In this document: positions 1-9,749 of the stretch, in pieces | Numbering within the stretch: the stretch's first letter is position 1 | Layout of the letters: every line of letters starts with the position of its first letter | Source: Sporohalobacter salinus | GTDB lineage: Bacteria; Bacillota; Halanaerobiia; Halobacteroidales; Acetohalobiaceae | Reading direction: 5' to 3' | DNA length: 64,000 nucleotides | Assembly (NCBI RefSeq): GCF_016908635.1 | Contig: NZ_JAFBEG010000009.1 | Location: forward strand, 32,144 to 96,143 | The notes under the pieces: generated by a model | The model's input: only the letters and a program-made list of their open reading frames with translations | What the model was told of the DNA's origin: nothing | The model's database searches: none | Program-made: the position numbers and the translations under genes

Positions 1-476
1 GAGTAATTCCGGTTATTTTTGCTTCATCAGTATTATTATTTCCGGCAACTATTGCTAAGATCTTACCGTATGATTGGGCTCAATCTATAGCCAATATGTT
101 AAGCCCAGGGTCTGTGCTGTATACTGTAATTTATGCGTTGTTAATTGTCTTTTTCACTTATTTCTATACAGCTATTCAATTCAACCCGCGTGAAGTAGCT
201 GATAATATTAAGCAGAATGGTGGTTTTGTGCCGGGGCGTCGTCCAGGAAGACCAACTGCTGAATATTTAGACCGGATTTTGACTAGAATTACTTTAGCGG
301 GAGCAATCTTTTTAGCAGGTGTAGCAGTGTTACCGAATATTGTAATGCCGCTTACTGGAATACAAGTTAGATTTGGTGGAACAGCACTGCTTATTGTAAT
401 TGGTGTTGCGTTACAGACTATGAAAGAAATTGAGACTCACTTACTGCAGCGCCATTATCAAGGATTTATGGAATAA
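1..476 (+). CDS. secY: SecY protein translocase subunit, C-terminal part (5' end outside window)
   Basis: The reading frame is open from base 3 to the stop at 474-476, about 157 residues. It forms the last part of the SecY channel of the general secretion pathway in the inner membrane. Hydrophobic membrane segments alternate with the polar loop [19 protein letters not shown], which is typical of the SecY family before the last transmembrane helices. adk follows directly, the usual secY-adk-map order of the spc operon in Bacillota. The start codon lies upstream of the window. Confidence 0.97.
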   Translation, partial: VIPVIFASSVLLFPATIAKILPYDWAQSIANMLSPGSVLYTVIYALLIVFFTYFYTAIQFNPREVADNIKQNGGFVPGRRPGRPTAEYLDRILTRITLAGAIFLAGVAVLPNIVMPLTGIQVRFGGTALLIVIGVALQTMKEIETHLLQRHYQGFME

Positions 477-510
477 GAGTTTAGAGATTACATCTAGAGG
501 AGTGATTGAG

Positions 511-1152
511 GTGCATATAATTTTAGTGGGACCTCCGGGGGCTGGAAAAGGTACTCAAGCAGCTAATCTGGTTGATGAGTTTGGAGTACCACATATTGCT
601 ACTGGAGATATATTTAGGTCTGCTATTAAGAATAAAACTCAATTGGGCAAGAAAGCAAAAGAGTATATTGATCAGGGGCAATTAGTTCCTGATGAAGTTA
701 CTATTGGAATTGTCGAAGAGAGGTTATCTGAGGATGACTGTCAGGAAGGATTTATTTTGGATGGTTTTCCTAGAACAGTAACTCAAGCTGATGCCTTAAA
801 TGATATCTTAGCTGATTTAAATATTAAATTAGATACTGTTTTAAATATTGAAGTCAGTGAAGAAGAAGTTGTTAGAAGATTATCAGGTAGAAGAATTTGT
901 AGTGAATGTGGTGCTAGTTATCATCTTGAATTTAATCCACCTCAAGATAAGAATATCTGTGATAAATGTAGTGGTGAGCTTTATCAGCGAGAAGATGATG
1001 AGCCAGAAACTATTAAAGAACGACTTGAGGTTTATAAGGAGCAGACAGAACCGCTAATTAATTATTATAAAGAAAAAGGAATTTTAAAGTCAATTAATGG
1101 AGAAGCAGTTCCTCAGGAAGTCTTTACTAGAATAAAACAGGAGTTATCATAA
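511..1152 (+). CDS. adk: adenylate kinase (zinc-lid type)
   Basis: Converts ATP + AMP to 2 ADP in the cytoplasm. The P-loop GPPGAGKGT is at residues 7-15 and the DGFPRT motif near residue 84. The lid domain carries four cysteines (C130, C133, C150, C153) in two CxxC pairs, the structural zinc site found in many Gram-positive enzymes. The start is taken as GTG at 511 because AGAGGAG sits 8 nt upstream and it gives 213 aa, the normal length; an upstream in-frame ATG at 430 would overlap secY and add 27 unrelated residues. The stop overlaps the map start (TAATG). Confidence 0.97.
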   Translation: MHIILVGPPGAGKGTQAANLVDEFGVPHIATGDIFRSAIKNKTQLGKKAKEYIDQGQLVPDEVTIGIVEERLSEDDCQEGFILDGFPRTVTQADALNDILADLNIKLDTVLNIEVSEEEVVRRLSGRRICSECGASYHLEFNPPQDKNICDKCSGELYQREDDEPETIKERLEVYKEQTEPLINYYKEKGILKSINGEAVPQEVFTRIKQELS

Positions 1153-1898
1153 TGATTATTCGTAAATCTAATCGAGAGCTGGATTTAATGCGGACTCCTA
1201 ATAAGATTGTAGCCGAGACGCATGAGTTTTTGGCGGAAAAGATTGCGCCTGGTATTACAACTAAGGAGCTAGATAGATTAGCCGAAGAATTTATCCGTGA
1301 TTATGATGCAGAACCTGCATTTAAAGGTTATCAAGGATTTCCTGCTACAGTCTGTGTAGCAGTTAATGAACAGGTTGTACATGGAATTCCTGGACAGCGA
1401 TGTCTTGAATCAGGTGATATTATTGGACTGGATTTAGGTGCAGTTAAGCATGGCTATTATGGGGATGCAGCTCGAACGTTAGCTGTAGGAGATATCTCCA
1501 AGCAGGCTCAAGAATTAATGCAAGTAACTAAAGATGCTTTAGAGTTAGGAATTGAGCAAGCAGTAGAAGGAAATAAGTTATCGGATATTTCTCATGCGGT
1601 GCAGACTCATGCAGAAGCTGCTGATTTTTCTGTAGTTAGAAGATTTGTTGGACATGGAATTGGTACTGAGATGCATGAAAGTCCACAGATACCTAACTAT
1701 GGTCCTCCAGGTCGAGGCCCAACTTTAAAAGCGGGTATGACTTTGGCTATAGAGCCGATGGTCAATGTTGGTGGCTATAAGGTAGAGACACTGGATGATG
1801 GGTGGACGGTTGTTACTAAAGACCGGGAATTATCATCCCATTTTGAACACACGATTGCTATTACTGAAAGTGGTCCAGAGATCTTGACTTTGATTTAG
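1152..1898 (+). CDS. map: type I methionine aminopeptidase
   Basis: Removes the initiator methionine from new proteins. The five metal ligands of the family are visible: D94, D105, H168 (in VGHGIG), E201 (in AIEPM) and E232 (in HFEHT). Length 248 aa is normal for the short type I form without an N-terminal extension. It is translationally coupled to adk by a 1-nt overlap. A separate promoter for infA begins right after its stop. Confidence 0.97.
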   Translation: MIIRKSNRELDLMRTPNKIVAETHEFLAEKIAPGITTKELDRLAEEFIRDYDAEPAFKGYQGFPATVCVAVNEQVVHGIPGQRCLESGDIIGLDLGAVKHGYYGDAARTLAVGDISKQAQELMQVTKDALELGIEQAVEGNKLSDISHAVQTHAEAADFSVVRRFVGHGIGTEMHESPQIPNYGPPGRGPTLKAGMTLAIEPMVNVGGYKVETLDDGWTVVTKDRELSSHFEHTIAITESGPEILTLI

Positions 1899-1899
1899 A

Positions 1900-1929
1900 T
1901 TGCATATCCGTAAGAATTTGTGGTATAAT
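1900..1929 (+). promoter_or_regulatory. promoter for infA and the alpha-operon genes
   Basis: TTGCAT at 1900-1905 and TATAAT at 1924-1929 are separated by 18 nt, with TG one base before the -10 (extended -10). It overlaps the end of map and lies about 38 nt before infA. Confidence 0.7.
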
Positions 1930-1966
1930 ATAGCATTGAGATTAATAAGGAGGTTGAATCGGTTTA

Positions 1967-2188
1967 ATGTCAAAAGAAGACCCAATTGAAGTGGAAGGTA
2001 CGGTTGTTGAACCTTTGCCTAACGCTAAATTTCGAGTAGAATTAGATAATGGTCATAAAGTTTTAGCCCACGTATCAGGTAAAATGCGAATGAATTTTAT
2101 TAGAATTCTTCCGGGAGATAAAGTAACAGTCGAGTTATCTCCATATGATTTAGATCGTGGTCGAATCACTTATCGCCATAAATCCTAA
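1967..2188 (+). CDS. infA: translation initiation factor IF-1
   Basis: A 73-aa S1/OB-fold protein that binds the 30S A site during initiation. The sequence has the family pattern [19 protein letters not shown], then [19 protein letters not shown], then [10 protein letters not shown]. It is preceded by AAGGAGG. Downstream are rpmJ and the 30S alpha-operon genes, the usual arrangement. Confidence 0.97.
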   Translation: MSKEDPIEVEGTVVEPLPNAKFRVELDNGHKVLAHVSGKMRMNFIRILPGDKVTVELSPYDLDRGRITYRHKS

Positions 2189-2234
2189 TCTTTGGTTATT
2201 TGGTTGAATTAAGTTGTAAAGAGGAGGGTAAACT

Positions 2235-2348
2235 ATGAAAGTTCGACCATCAGTTAAGCCTATTTGTGATAAATGTAAAGTTGTTCGTAGAAAAGGTAGA
2301 GTCTATGTGATTTGTGAGAATCCTAAGCATAAACAACGTCAAGGTTAA
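2235..2348 (+). CDS. rpmJ: 50S ribosomal protein L36 (zinc form)
   Basis: A 37-aa gene starting with ATG at 2235 after GAGGAGGG. It begins [15 protein letters not shown] and ends KHKQRQG. The CxxC, the later Cys in VICENPKH and the His form the zinc ribbon of the C+ L36 type. It sits between infA and rpsM as in nearly all bacteria. Confidence 0.96.
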   Translation: MKVRPSVKPICDKCKVVRRKGRVYVICENPKHKQRQG

Positions 2349-2383
2349 TTAAATTATAAAATTACGATTTGGAGGTGTAAAAT

Positions 2384-2755
2384 ATGGCCCGTATTGAAGG
2401 TGTTGATCTACCTCGAGATAAAAGAGTTGAAATTGGGTTAACTTATATTTATGGAATTGGACGTTCTACTGCACAGGATATTATAGAAGAAACAGGATTG
2501 GATTCTGATACAAGAGTTAGAGATTTGACAGAAGAAGAGGTTGCTAAATTAAGAAAAGTAATTGATGAAGAATATATTGTTGAAGGTGAATTAAGACGAG
2601 AAATTCGAAGTGATATTAAACGATTAAAGGATATCGGTTGTTATCGAGGGATTAGACATAAGAAAGGATTGCCGGTTCGAGGACAGAGAACTCAAACTAA
2701 TGCTAGAACTCGTAAAGGACCAAAGCAGACAGTAGGAGTTAAACAAGGTACGTAA
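2384..2755 (+). CDS. rpsM: 30S ribosomal protein S13
   Basis: Protein of the 30S head that contacts 5S rRNA/L5 bridges and P-site tRNA. Begins [21 protein letters not shown], has the helix-two-turns-helix region, and ends in a basic tail with [18 protein letters not shown]. 123 aa is the usual length. GGAGGTG lies 8 nt before the ATG. Cotranscribed with rpsK. Confidence 0.98.
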   Translation: MARIEGVDLPRDKRVEIGLTYIYGIGRSTAQDIIEETGLDSDTRVRDLTEEEVAKLRKVIDEEYIVEGELRREIRSDIKRLKDIGCYRGIRHKKGLPVRGQRTQTNARTRKGPKQTVGVKQGT

Positions 2756-2779
2756 TTATTTGAATAAGGAGGGAAATCA

Positions 2780-3160
2780 ATGGCACGTCGAAAGAATGAA
2801 AGAAAAGCTAAACATGTAACAAAAGGTCAAGCTCATATTTGTTCTACTTTCAACAATACAATTGTAAGTTTGACTGATGATCAAGGCAATGTTATTTCTT
2901 GGTCTAGTGCCGGGAATTTAGGTTTTAAGGGAACTAAAAAAAGCACTCCATATGCAGCGCAGATGGCTGCTGAAGACGCAGCTAAAGAAGCTATGGAGCA
3001 TGGTTTAAAAAAAGTGAAAGTTTATGTTAAAGGACCAGGTGCTGGTAGAGAAGCTGCAGTAAGAGCTTTGCAGTCTACTGGGCTAGAAATTGATTTAATT
3101 AAGGATGTAACGCCTATTCCACATAATGGTTGTCGGCCACCAAAGCGTCGTCGCGTTTAA
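2780..3160 (+). CDS. rpsK: 30S ribosomal protein S11
   Basis: Protein of the 30S platform. Contains the family segments [30 protein letters not shown] and the C-terminal [18 protein letters not shown]. 126 aa is standard length. AAGGAGGG precedes the ATG; 24 nt separate it from rpsM. Confidence 0.98.
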   Translation: MARRKNERKAKHVTKGQAHICSTFNNTIVSLTDDQGNVISWSSAGNLGFKGTKKSTPYAAQMAAEDAAKEAMEHGLKKVKVYVKGPGAGREAAVRALQSTGLEIDLIKDVTPIPHNGCRPPKRRRV

Positions 3161-3195
3161 ATAAATTATTAAGTAATTGGAGGTGTAAAGGAAAA

Positions 3196-3822
3196 ATGGC
3201 AAGAGATACTAAAGCTGTTTGTAGAAAATGTCGTCGTGAAGGAGAAAAGTTATTTTTAAAAGGAGAAAGATGTTTTTCTGATAAATGTGCTATTGAAAGA
3301 CGCCCATATGCACCAGGGGAACAGGGTAATAAAAGACAGAAACTATCTGAATTTGGTGTGCAATTAAGAGAAAAGCAGAAAGTAAGGAAAATTTATGGAG
3401 TTTCTGAGAATCAATTTAGAAAGTATTTTGAAATGGCAGATACTAAGCCAGGTATTACTGGGGAAAACTTCTTAAAGATCTTAGAATCTAGATTTGATAA
3501 TGTAGTTTATAGATTAGGATTTGCTGCTTCAAGAAATGAAGCAAGACAACTTGTTCGCCATGGACACTTTTTAGTTAATGGAGAGCAGGTAGATATTCCT
3601 TCTTATTTATTAGAAGAGGGGGATGAAGTTGAAGTTAAAGATTCTAGTAAGGATATGAAACGTATGCAGGAAATTGTTGAATTTACTGGTCAGCAAAATA
3701 TTGCGGCTTGGTTAGAAGTTAATCTAGAGGATAAAACAGGTAAGATTTTAAAAGAACCTGAAAGAGAAGATATTGATATTCCAGTGCGAGAGCAATTAAT
3801 TGTAGAGTTTTACTCTAGATAA
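3196..3822 (+). CDS. rpsD: 30S ribosomal protein S4 (zinc form)
   Basis: Primary 16S rRNA binding protein that nucleates 30S assembly and autoregulates alpha operons in other bacteria. The start is ATG at 3196 (MARDTKAVCRKC), preceded by GGAGGTG; an in-frame ATG at 3130 lies inside rpsK and is rejected. The N-terminus has four Cys (CRKC ... CFSDKC), the zinc-binding C+ type. The S4 RNA-binding domain is near residues 100-160 (ESRFDNVVYRLGFA ... RQLVRHGHFLVNG). 208 aa. Confidence 0.97.
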   Translation: MARDTKAVCRKCRREGEKLFLKGERCFSDKCAIERRPYAPGEQGNKRQKLSEFGVQLREKQKVRKIYGVSENQFRKYFEMADTKPGITGENFLKILESRFDNVVYRLGFAASRNEARQLVRHGHFLVNGEQVDIPSYLLEEGDEVEVKDSSKDMKRMQEIVEFTGQQNIAAWLEVNLEDKTGKILKEPEREDIDIPVREQLIVEFYSR

Positions 3823-3848
3823 TTTTAATGAACTTCGTAGTCTTTTAT

Positions 3849-3879
3849 GTTACCTTTTTTTGTAATTTATTAAGGTAAC
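3849..3879 (+). other. hairpin between rpsD and rpoA
   Basis: GTTACCTT at 3849-3856 can pair with AAGGTAAC at 3872-3879; a run of T occupies the loop. It lies in the 123-nt gap before rpoA. It may set the ratio of rpoA to ribosomal protein mRNA, or be an S4-type control site; neither is shown by sequence alone. Confidence 0.35.
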
Positions 3880-3945
3880 TGTAATTTAGGCCCTCAATAT
3901 TTGTTAGTAAATTTCTGGACTTTTAAGGGAGGGGTTTAATAAATA

Positions 3946-4890
3946 ATGATAGAATTTGAGAAGCCTACGATTGAAAGAATAGAATCAAATGATACCTATG
4001 GTAAATTTGTAATTACTCCATTAGAACGTGGTTATGGTATTACTTTGGGAAATTCTTTGCGTAGAATTATGTTATCTTCATTACCAGGGACAGCTCCTAC
4101 ATCAGTAAAGATTGAAGGGGTAGAGCATGAATTTACAACTATACCTGGAGTAGTAGAAGATGTAGCCGATATTGTTTTGAATTTAAAGGAACTGATTCTT
4201 AAAATGGAATCAGAAGAACCAGAGGTTTTACGTTTAAGTGCTTCAGGAGAAGGAAAGGTAACTGCTGATGAGTTTAGTGTTAGTGGGAATATAGAAATTT
4301 TTAATCCTGATCAGCATATAGCTACTTTAAGTGATGATGGAAAGTTGGATATGGAAGTAACAGTTGAAAAAGGTAGAGGTTATGTTTCTGCTGAAGAGAA
4401 TAAAGATGATGAAGAACATATTATTGGAGTAATTCCTATGGACTCATCTTTTTCTCCAATTAAGAGAGTTAACTTTGATGTAGATGATGTTCGAGTAGGT
4501 AAAAGAACTGATTTAGATAAATTGACTTTAGAAGTTAACACTGACGGGAGTTTGACTCCGGAAGAAGCAGTTAGTTTAGCTGCTAAAGTACTTGATGAAC
4601 ATTTAGACCTCTTAATTAATCTCAATGAAGAAATTACTGATGTAGATTTAATGGTTGAAAAGGAAGAAGAGGAAAAAGATAAGGTTCTAGAAACAACTAT
4701 TGAAGAATTAGACTTATCAGTACGTTCCTCTAATTGTCTAAAAAGAGCTGGAATTGATAATGTAGAAGAATTAACAGAACAGACTGAAGATGACTTAATG
4801 AAGGTTAGAAATCTAGGAAAGAAATCCTTACAGGAGATCAAAGATAAATTAGCGGAACTTGATCTTTCCTTAAAAAGACCTGAGATATAA
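3946..4890 (+). CDS. rpoA: RNA polymerase alpha subunit
   Basis: 314 aa. The N-terminal assembly domain (about residues 1-230) contains [19 protein letters not shown], the dimerisation signature. The C-terminal domain (about 245-314) has [23 protein letters not shown] and [10 protein letters not shown], the helix-hairpin-helix that binds UP elements and activators. A Glu/Lys-rich linker (EKEEEEKDK) separates the two. Lies between rpsD and rplQ as usual. Confidence 0.98.
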   Translation: MIEFEKPTIERIESNDTYGKFVITPLERGYGITLGNSLRRIMLSSLPGTAPTSVKIEGVEHEFTTIPGVVEDVADIVLNLKELILKMESEEPEVLRLSASGEGKVTADEFSVSGNIEIFNPDQHIATLSDDGKLDMEVTVEKGRGYVSAEENKDDEEHIIGVIPMDSSFSPIKRVNFDVDDVRVGKRTDLDKLTLEVNTDGSLTPEEAVSLAAKVLDEHLDLLINLNEEITDVDLMVEKEEEEKDKVLETTIEELDLSVRSSNCLKRAGIDNVEELTEQTEDDLMKVRNLGKKSLQEIKDKLAELDLSLKRPEI

Positions 4891-4910
4891 AGTAGTAAAG
4901 GAGGGATATA

Positions 4911-5252
4911 ATGGCACCGAAGAAGTTAAGTCGAAAAGGATCACAACGTAAAGCTTTATTAAGGAGTTTGATGGTTTCATTATTTAAAAATGATCGCATT
5001 GAAACAACTGAACCTAAAGCTAAAGAAACTCAGCGAACAGCAGAGAAATTAATTACAACTGCTAAGGATGATACTCGTAATGCTCGTAAGAAAGCTATGA
5101 GTATATTAAATGATAAAGAGGCAGTAACTAGATTGTTTGAGGAAGTTGCACCGAGATTTATGGAACGACCTGGAGGATATACAAGAGTATTAAAGTTAGG
5201 GTCACGCCGCGGTGATGGCGCTAAAATGGCCATTTTGGAGTTAGTAGAATAG
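4911..5252 (+). CDS. rplQ: 50S ribosomal protein L17
   Basis: 113 aa. Begins MAPKKLSRKGSQRKALLRSL and contains RIETTEPKAKETQR and RPGGYTRVLKLGSRRGDGA, the conserved L17 segments. The start is preceded by AAGGAGGG. It is the last gene of the alpha operon; a structured spacer separates it from the ECF genes. Confidence 0.97.
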   Translation: MAPKKLSRKGSQRKALLRSLMVSLFKNDRIETTEPKAKETQRTAEKLITTAKDDTRNARKKAMSILNDKEAVTRLFEEVAPRFMERPGGYTRVLKLGSRRGDGAKMAILELVE

Positions 5253-5278
5253 ATAACTTCATAATTTTAAATCCTAGA

Positions 5279-5377
5279 CAGCCATGATATAATAGGTTAC
5301 TTTGTCTGAGATAATAACTGCGGCCGAAGCTGTGAATTTCGGCCGTAAAGTTATTGTTTTATAAATGGCTGTTTTTT
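5279..5377 (+). terminator. structured spacer after rplQ with terminator-like outer stem and an internal -10
   Basis: CAGCCAT (5279-5285) can pair with ATGGCTG (5365-5371), which runs into a T tract. Between them a second stem joins AATAACT..CGGCCGAA with TTCGGCCG..AGTTATT. A TATAAT lies at 5288-5293, without a clear -35. The simplest reading is a complex terminator, or an attenuator ahead of ecfA1. I do not recognise a riboswitch class in it. Confidence 0.45.
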
Positions 5378-5400
5378 GTATGGAGTAAGGGTGAAAATTA

Positions 5401-6237
5401 ATGGAACCGTTAATTGAATTAAAGAATCTTTGTTATAAATATGAGGGACAGTCAAAAGAAGATTGGGCTGTAAATAATATTAATTTGGAAATAAACTCTG
5501 GCGAGTTTATAGCTATTGTTGGTCATAATGGATCCGGAAAGTCTACTTTAGCAAAATTATTAAATGGATTGCTCCTTCCTACTAAAGGGGAAGTTAGAGT
5601 AGGTGGTAAGTCGACTGCTAATGAAGATGAATTATGGCAGATTAGACAGCAGCTAGGAATGGTCTTTCAGAATCCTGATAACCAATTAGTAGCTAATATT
5701 GTAGAAGAGGATGTAGCTTTTGGTCCAGAGAACTTAGGGGTACCTTCTAGTGAAATCAAGAAACGAGTTAAGGAAGCTTTAGAATTAGTAAGAATGGATA
5801 ATTTTACTCGCCATGCTCCACATAAGCTGTCAGGTGGACAAAAACAGAGAGTAGCTATTGCCGGGGTTATTGCCATGAGGCCTGATTGTCTTGTTTTGGA
5901 TGAACCAACAGCTATGTTAGATCCTGTTGGGAGATCAGAAGTAATCGAGACAGTAGAGAAGCTTAATCGTGAAGAAGGATTGACAACTATCTATATTACT
6001 CATTTTATGGATGAAATTATTAATGCAGACCGCATTTTAGTCTTTGAAGCAGGAGAAGTAGCACTATCGGGAACACCAGCTGAAATCTTTTCCCAGGTTG
6101 ATAAGATTAAAGAACTGGCTTTAGAAGTACCTCAGATAACTGAGCTAGCTTATGAACTTAAGAAATCGGGTATAGATATTGCTGAGGACATCTTTAGTAT
6201 TGATAGGTTGGTGGAAGAGATATGTTCATTGAAGTAA
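5401..6237 (+). CDS. ecfA1: ECF transporter ATPase, first subunit
   Basis: 278 aa ABC ATPase of the energy-coupling factor module, which drives uptake of vitamins or metal ions by interchangeable S components. Walker [10 protein letters not shown] is at residues 41-49, the signature LSGGQKQR near residue 143, and Walker [13 protein letters not shown] follows. The Q-loop reads [10 protein letters not shown], typical of EcfA1. Overlaps ecfA2 by 16 nt. It follows rplQ as in many Bacillota. Confidence 0.95.
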   Translation: MEPLIELKNLCYKYEGQSKEDWAVNNINLEINSGEFIAIVGHNGSGKSTLAKLLNGLLLPTKGEVRVGGKSTANEDELWQIRQQLGMVFQNPDNQLVANIVEEDVAFGPENLGVPSSEIKKRVKEALELVRMDNFTRHAPHKLSGGQKQRVAIAGVIAMRPDCLVLDEPTAMLDPVGRSEVIETVEKLNREEGLTTIYITHFMDEIINADRILVFEAGEVALSGTPAEIFSQVDKIKELALEVPQITELAYELKKSGIDIAEDIFSIDRLVEEICSLK

Positions 6238-7064
6238 AAGATGTAAATCATTCTTATGAAGATTCTGATGGAAGAGCTTTAAAGAATATTAATTTTTCCA
6301 TTCCAAAAGGTGAATTTATTGGTTTAATTGGCCATACTGGATCAGGTAAATCGACTTTAGTCCAGTTGTTAAATAGATTAATAATGCCAACTGATGGAAA
6401 AGTAATTATTAATGGAGAGGATATAACTGCTGAGGATGCAGATTTAAAGTCAATTAGACGTCAAGTAGGATTAGTTTTTCAGTATCCTGAACATCAACTT
6501 TTTGAAGAAACAGTTTATAAAGATGTTGCTTTTGGTCCTAATAATCTGAATTTAGCTGATGATGAGATTGATAAACGAGTTAAAGAAGCGTTGAATTCGG
6601 TAAATCTTGATTATGATAACTTCAAAGATCGCTCGCCTTTTAAGTTAAGCGGAGGACAACAGCGTCGGGTGGCTATTGCTGGTGTATTAGCTATGCAGCC
6701 GGAGGTTTTAATTTTGGATGAGCCTACAGCTGGTTTAGATCCTAAAACCAGATCTGAATTAATGGATGAGATAATTAAGCTTAAAGAAGAATTTGGGTTG
6801 ACTATTATTTTAGTTTCTCATCGTATGGAAGAAGTATTCCAACTAGCTAATAGAATTTTAGTTTTACATCAGGGAGAATTAGCCTTTGATGAAGCACCAG
6901 GAGAATTAGCCAATAAATATCAGCAATTAGAACAGATAGGTTTAGGACTTCCCAAAGTAACAAAGGTTCTATTTGCTTTGCAGGAACGTAATTATGATCT
7001 CAAATCAAATCTGTTTAATGTTCAGGCTGCTAAAGAAGAAATTATTAAGGCAGTAAGGGGTTAA
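6222..7064 (+). CDS. ecfA2: ECF transporter ATPase, second subunit
   Basis: 280 aa partner ATPase of ecfA1. Walker [10 protein letters not shown] is near residues 37-45, the Q-loop reads [14 protein letters not shown] (the EcfA2 hallmark), the signature is LSGGQQRR, and Walker B is [13 protein letters not shown]. The start at 6222 lies within the end of ecfA1 and is preceded by GGTGGAAGAG, so the two are translationally coupled. Confidence 0.95.
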   Translation: MFIEVKDVNHSYEDSDGRALKNINFSIPKGEFIGLIGHTGSGKSTLVQLLNRLIMPTDGKVIINGEDITAEDADLKSIRRQVGLVFQYPEHQLFEETVYKDVAFGPNNLNLADDEIDKRVKEALNSVNLDYDNFKDRSPFKLSGGQQRRVAIAGVLAMQPEVLILDEPTAGLDPKTRSELMDEIIKLKEEFGLTIILVSHRMEEVFQLANRILVLHQGELAFDEAPGELANKYQQLEQIGLGLPKVTKVLFALQERNYDLKSNLFNVQAAKEEIIKAVRG

Positions 7065-7068
7065 AGAT

Positions 7069-7863
7069 ATGTTAAAAGATATTATGTTAGGACAGTATTT
7101 AGAGAGAAATTCTATAGTTCATAAATTGGACCCCCGAGTCAAGATTTTATTAGTTATATTTTATGTTATTATTCTCTTTATTAGTAAAACTTTTCTTGGT
7201 TATTTAGCAATGGGAGTCTTTATAGTCATTAGTACTTTGATATCTAAGATTGAATTCAAATACATTTTAAAAAGTTTAAAGCCGTTATTATTTATTATAG
7301 GTTTAACCTTAATTATACATCTCTTTTTAACTAAAGGGGGAGAGGTTCTCTGGGAATGGAAGTTTTTGACGATAGAAGAGAAGGGATTGGAATTAGGTCT
7401 CTTTATGGCAGCTCGTTTAATCTTTTTAATTACATTTACTTCACTGTTGACTCTGACTACTTCACCGATAGAGTTAACTGATGGACTAGAGCGGCTGTTA
7501 GAACCTTTTAAACGATTTGGGGTTCCTGCTCATGAATTGGCAATGATGATGACGATTGCATTAAGATTCATTCCTACTTTGTTAGAAGAAGCAGAAAAGA
7601 TATTAAAGGCTCAAAAAGCTAGAGGAGCAGATTTTGAGAGTGGTAATTTAATTCAAAAAGCGAAAAATTTAATTCCTTTATTAGTCCCTCTTTTTGTTAG
7701 TGCTTTCAGACGAGCTGATGAATTAGCCTTGGCTATGGAAGCGCGCTGTTATCGAGGGGGCGAAGGGAGAACTCGAATGAATCAATTAAAGTTATCAACT
7801 ACAGATTATTCAGTAGGAATTTTAGTTTCTAGTTTTTTAATTATTGTTGCTATCTGGGCCTAA
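7069..7863 (+). CDS. ecfT: ECF transporter transmembrane subunit T
   Basis: 264 aa membrane protein with about five or six hydrophobic segments. It links the two ATPases to S components through coupling helices. The two motifs of the family are visible in the cytoplasmic loop: ARG in KAQKARGADFESG and the later MEARCYRGGEGRTRM. It lies 4 nt after ecfA2. No S gene is beside it; one S component is at 43.2 kb, consistent with a group II (shared) module. Confidence 0.94.
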   Translation: MLKDIMLGQYLERNSIVHKLDPRVKILLVIFYVIILFISKTFLGYLAMGVFIVISTLISKIEFKYILKSLKPLLFIIGLTLIIHLFLTKGGEVLWEWKFLTIEEKGLELGLFMAARLIFLITFTSLLTLTTSPIELTDGLERLLEPFKRFGVPAHELAMMMTIALRFIPTLLEEAEKILKAQKARGADFESGNLIQKAKNLIPLLVPLFVSAFRRADELALAMEARCYRGGEGRTRMNQLKLSTTDYSVGILVSSFLIIVAIWA

Positions 7864-7897
7864 TAAGAGAAGAATTATGTATTTTTGGAGTGGTTAA

Positions 7898-8632
7898 ATG
7901 CGTTATTTAAAGGCAGTTATATCTTATGATGGGACTAATTATTATGGTTTTCAATCCCAGCCGAATGTACCAACAATTCAGAAAGAGTTGGAGGATAGCC
8001 TGCATATACTTACTAAGGAAAAAAATAAAATAATTGTAGCTGGTCGAACTGATCGAGGAGTTCACGCCCAAAATCAGGTTATTAATTTCAAGACTGAATC
8101 TCCAATACCATTGAATAATATTCGATTTGCTTGGAATAACTGCCTTTCAGATGATATTGTAATTAAAGAAGTAGAAAGAGTCAGTGCTGATTTTCATTCT
8201 CGCTATGATGCTCAAGGGAAGGTTTATGAATATCATATTTTAAACCAACCTCTACCTTCGGTTTTTGAACGCAATTATACTTATCATCTTAGAGAAGAAT
8301 TAGACTTTATGGCAATGGCAGAAGCAGCAGAGTACTTAATAGGGACTTATGATTTTGCTTCTTTTCAAGCTTCAGGTAGTAATGTGAAGACTACTGTTAG
8401 AACTATTGATCAGGCTAGATTTACAGAAGAAGATAATTTGATTATCTTTAGAATAGAAGGTAATGGGTTTTTGTATAATATGGTTAGGATTATTGTTGGT
8501 ACTTTAGTTAAAGTAGGTGTTGGAGAATGGAAGGCTGAAAAGATTCCTAAGATAATAAAAGCAAAAGATAGATTAGCTGCTGGACCAACATCTCCACCCC
8601 AAGGATTAAGATTGATTAAGGTTAAATATTGA
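7898..8632 (+). CDS. truA: tRNA pseudouridine(38-40) synthase
   Basis: Isomerises uridines 38-40 in the anticodon arm. The catalytic aspartate is D52 in AGRTDRGVHA. Other family segments are GTYDFASFQASGS and FLYNMVRIIVGTLV. 244 aa is normal. It follows the ECF genes and precedes rplM-rpsI, a common Bacillota order. Confidence 0.96.
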   Translation: MRYLKAVISYDGTNYYGFQSQPNVPTIQKELEDSLHILTKEKNKIIVAGRTDRGVHAQNQVINFKTESPIPLNNIRFAWNNCLSDDIVIKEVERVSADFHSRYDAQGKVYEYHILNQPLPSVFERNYTYHLREELDFMAMAEAAEYLIGTYDFASFQASGSNVKTTVRTIDQARFTEEDNLIIFRIEGNGFLYNMVRIIVGTLVKVGVGEWKAEKIPKIIKAKDRLAAGPTSPPQGLRLIKVKY

Positions 8633-8638
8633 TATAAC

Positions 8639-8667
8639 TTGACAGTCTATTGTTCTTATAATAAAAT
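8639..8667 (+). promoter_or_regulatory. promoter of rplM-rpsI
   Basis: TTGACA at 8639-8644 and TAAAAT at 8662-8667 with a 17-nt spacer. A TATAAT at 8657-8662 overlaps but is only 12 nt from the -35. The leader of roughly 80 nt before rplM is the place where L13 autoregulatory leaders occur in Bacillota; I could not confirm that fold. Confidence 0.65.
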
Positions 8668-8756
8668 TAACTTATGAAGTTTTATTTTAGACTTGTTAAT
8701 TAGCCCCGAACTAATATTAATATAGATACTACTTTGTTATAAGGAGGGAAAGAAAG

Positions 8757-9185
8757 ATGACTACTTATATGGCTAAACCTGAAGAGGTTGAACGAAATTG
8801 GTTTGTAGTTGATGCTGAAGGCAAGAAATTAGGTAGATTAGCAAGTGAGATTGCTAATGTTCTACGAGGCAAGCATAAACCGACTTATACTCCTCATGTT
8901 GATACAGGAGATTATGTTATTGTTGTAAATGCTGGTGAAGTTGAGTTAACAGGTAATAAGTTAGACCAGAAGATGCACCATAGACATTCTGAATATCCTG
9001 GTGGTCTAAAGTCTGTTAGTTATGGTGAATTATTAGAGGACAAACCAGAAAAAGTAATTGAGTTAGCTGTGAAAGGTATGGTGCCTAAGAATAAATTAGG
9101 CCGCAAAATGATGAAGAAATTAAAAATTTATGCTGATTCTGAGCATCCACATCAAGCTCAGCAGCCAGAAGAATTGGAAATATAA
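8757..9185 (+). CDS. rplM: 50S ribosomal protein L13
   Basis: 142 aa. Family segments are [37 protein letters not shown] and [19 protein letters not shown]. The ATG at 8757 has AAGGAGGG upstream; a second in-frame ATG at 8769 is less well placed. Cotranscribed with rpsI. Confidence 0.97.
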   Translation: MTTYMAKPEEVERNWFVVDAEGKKLGRLASEIANVLRGKHKPTYTPHVDTGDYVIVVNAGEVELTGNKLDQKMHHRHSEYPGGLKSVSYGELLEDKPEKVIELAVKGMVPKNKLGRKMMKKLKIYADSEHPHQAQQPEELEI

Positions 9186-9216
9186 ACGAGAATATATTTA
9201 AAGGAGGAGGGTTATT

Positions 9217-9609
9217 ATGGCAGAAGTAGAATATTTAGGAACTGGACGCCGTAAAACAGCATCGGCTAGAGTTAGATTACGGCCTGGTAATGGTGAGATT
9301 ACAGTTAATGATAAGCCTTTAAGTGAATATTTTAGTCGAAAAGTTTCTGAAGAAGAAGTTAAACAACCTTTACGAGCAACTAATACTTTAGGTGAATTTG
9401 ATATATTAGTTAATGTTCATGGAGGCGGTTTATCCGGGCAAGCAGGAGCAGTTCGTCATGCTGTTGCTCGTGCTTTACTAGAAGTGGATAAAGATTATCG
9501 TTCCACTCTTAAGGAACGTGGATTCTTAACTCGAGATCCAAGAATGAAAGAACGTAAGAAATATGGACGCAAGAAAGCTAGAAAGTCACCTCAATTCTCT
9601 AAAAGATAA
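9217..9609 (+). CDS. rpsI: 30S ribosomal protein S9
   Basis: 130 aa. Begins [20 protein letters not shown], contains [19 protein letters not shown], and ends [13 protein letters not shown], whose basic tail reaches the P-site tRNA. GGAGGAGGG lies before the start. Followed by a clear terminator. Confidence 0.98.
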   Translation: MAEVEYLGTGRRKTASARVRLRPGNGEITVNDKPLSEYFSRKVSEEEVKQPLRATNTLGEFDILVNVHGGGLSGQAGAVRHAVARALLEVDKDYRSTLKERGFLTRDPRMKERKKYGRKKARKSPQFSKR

Positions 9610-9621
9610 TCAATTTAGACC

Positions 9622-9655
9622 AAAAGGAAGGGTATTTACTCTTCCTTTTTATTTT
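9622..9655 (+). terminator. intrinsic terminator of rplM-rpsI
   Basis: AAAGGAAG (9623-9630) pairs with CTTCCTTT (9641-9648), and the stem runs into a T-rich tail. Confidence 0.85.
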
Positions 9656-9749
9656 ACTTAATTTTCATATATTAAAGTAATGCTGGGAATAATATTAATA
9701 AAATAAAAGCAAATAATATAAAGAGCAGATTATCCAGGGAGGATTAGGT

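Noticed and set aside
4380..4841. Ser-rich 153-codon minus-strand frame inside rpoA
   Set aside because: Serine-rich low-complexity frames opposite Glu/Asp-rich genes are an artefact of codon use; rpoA is certain.
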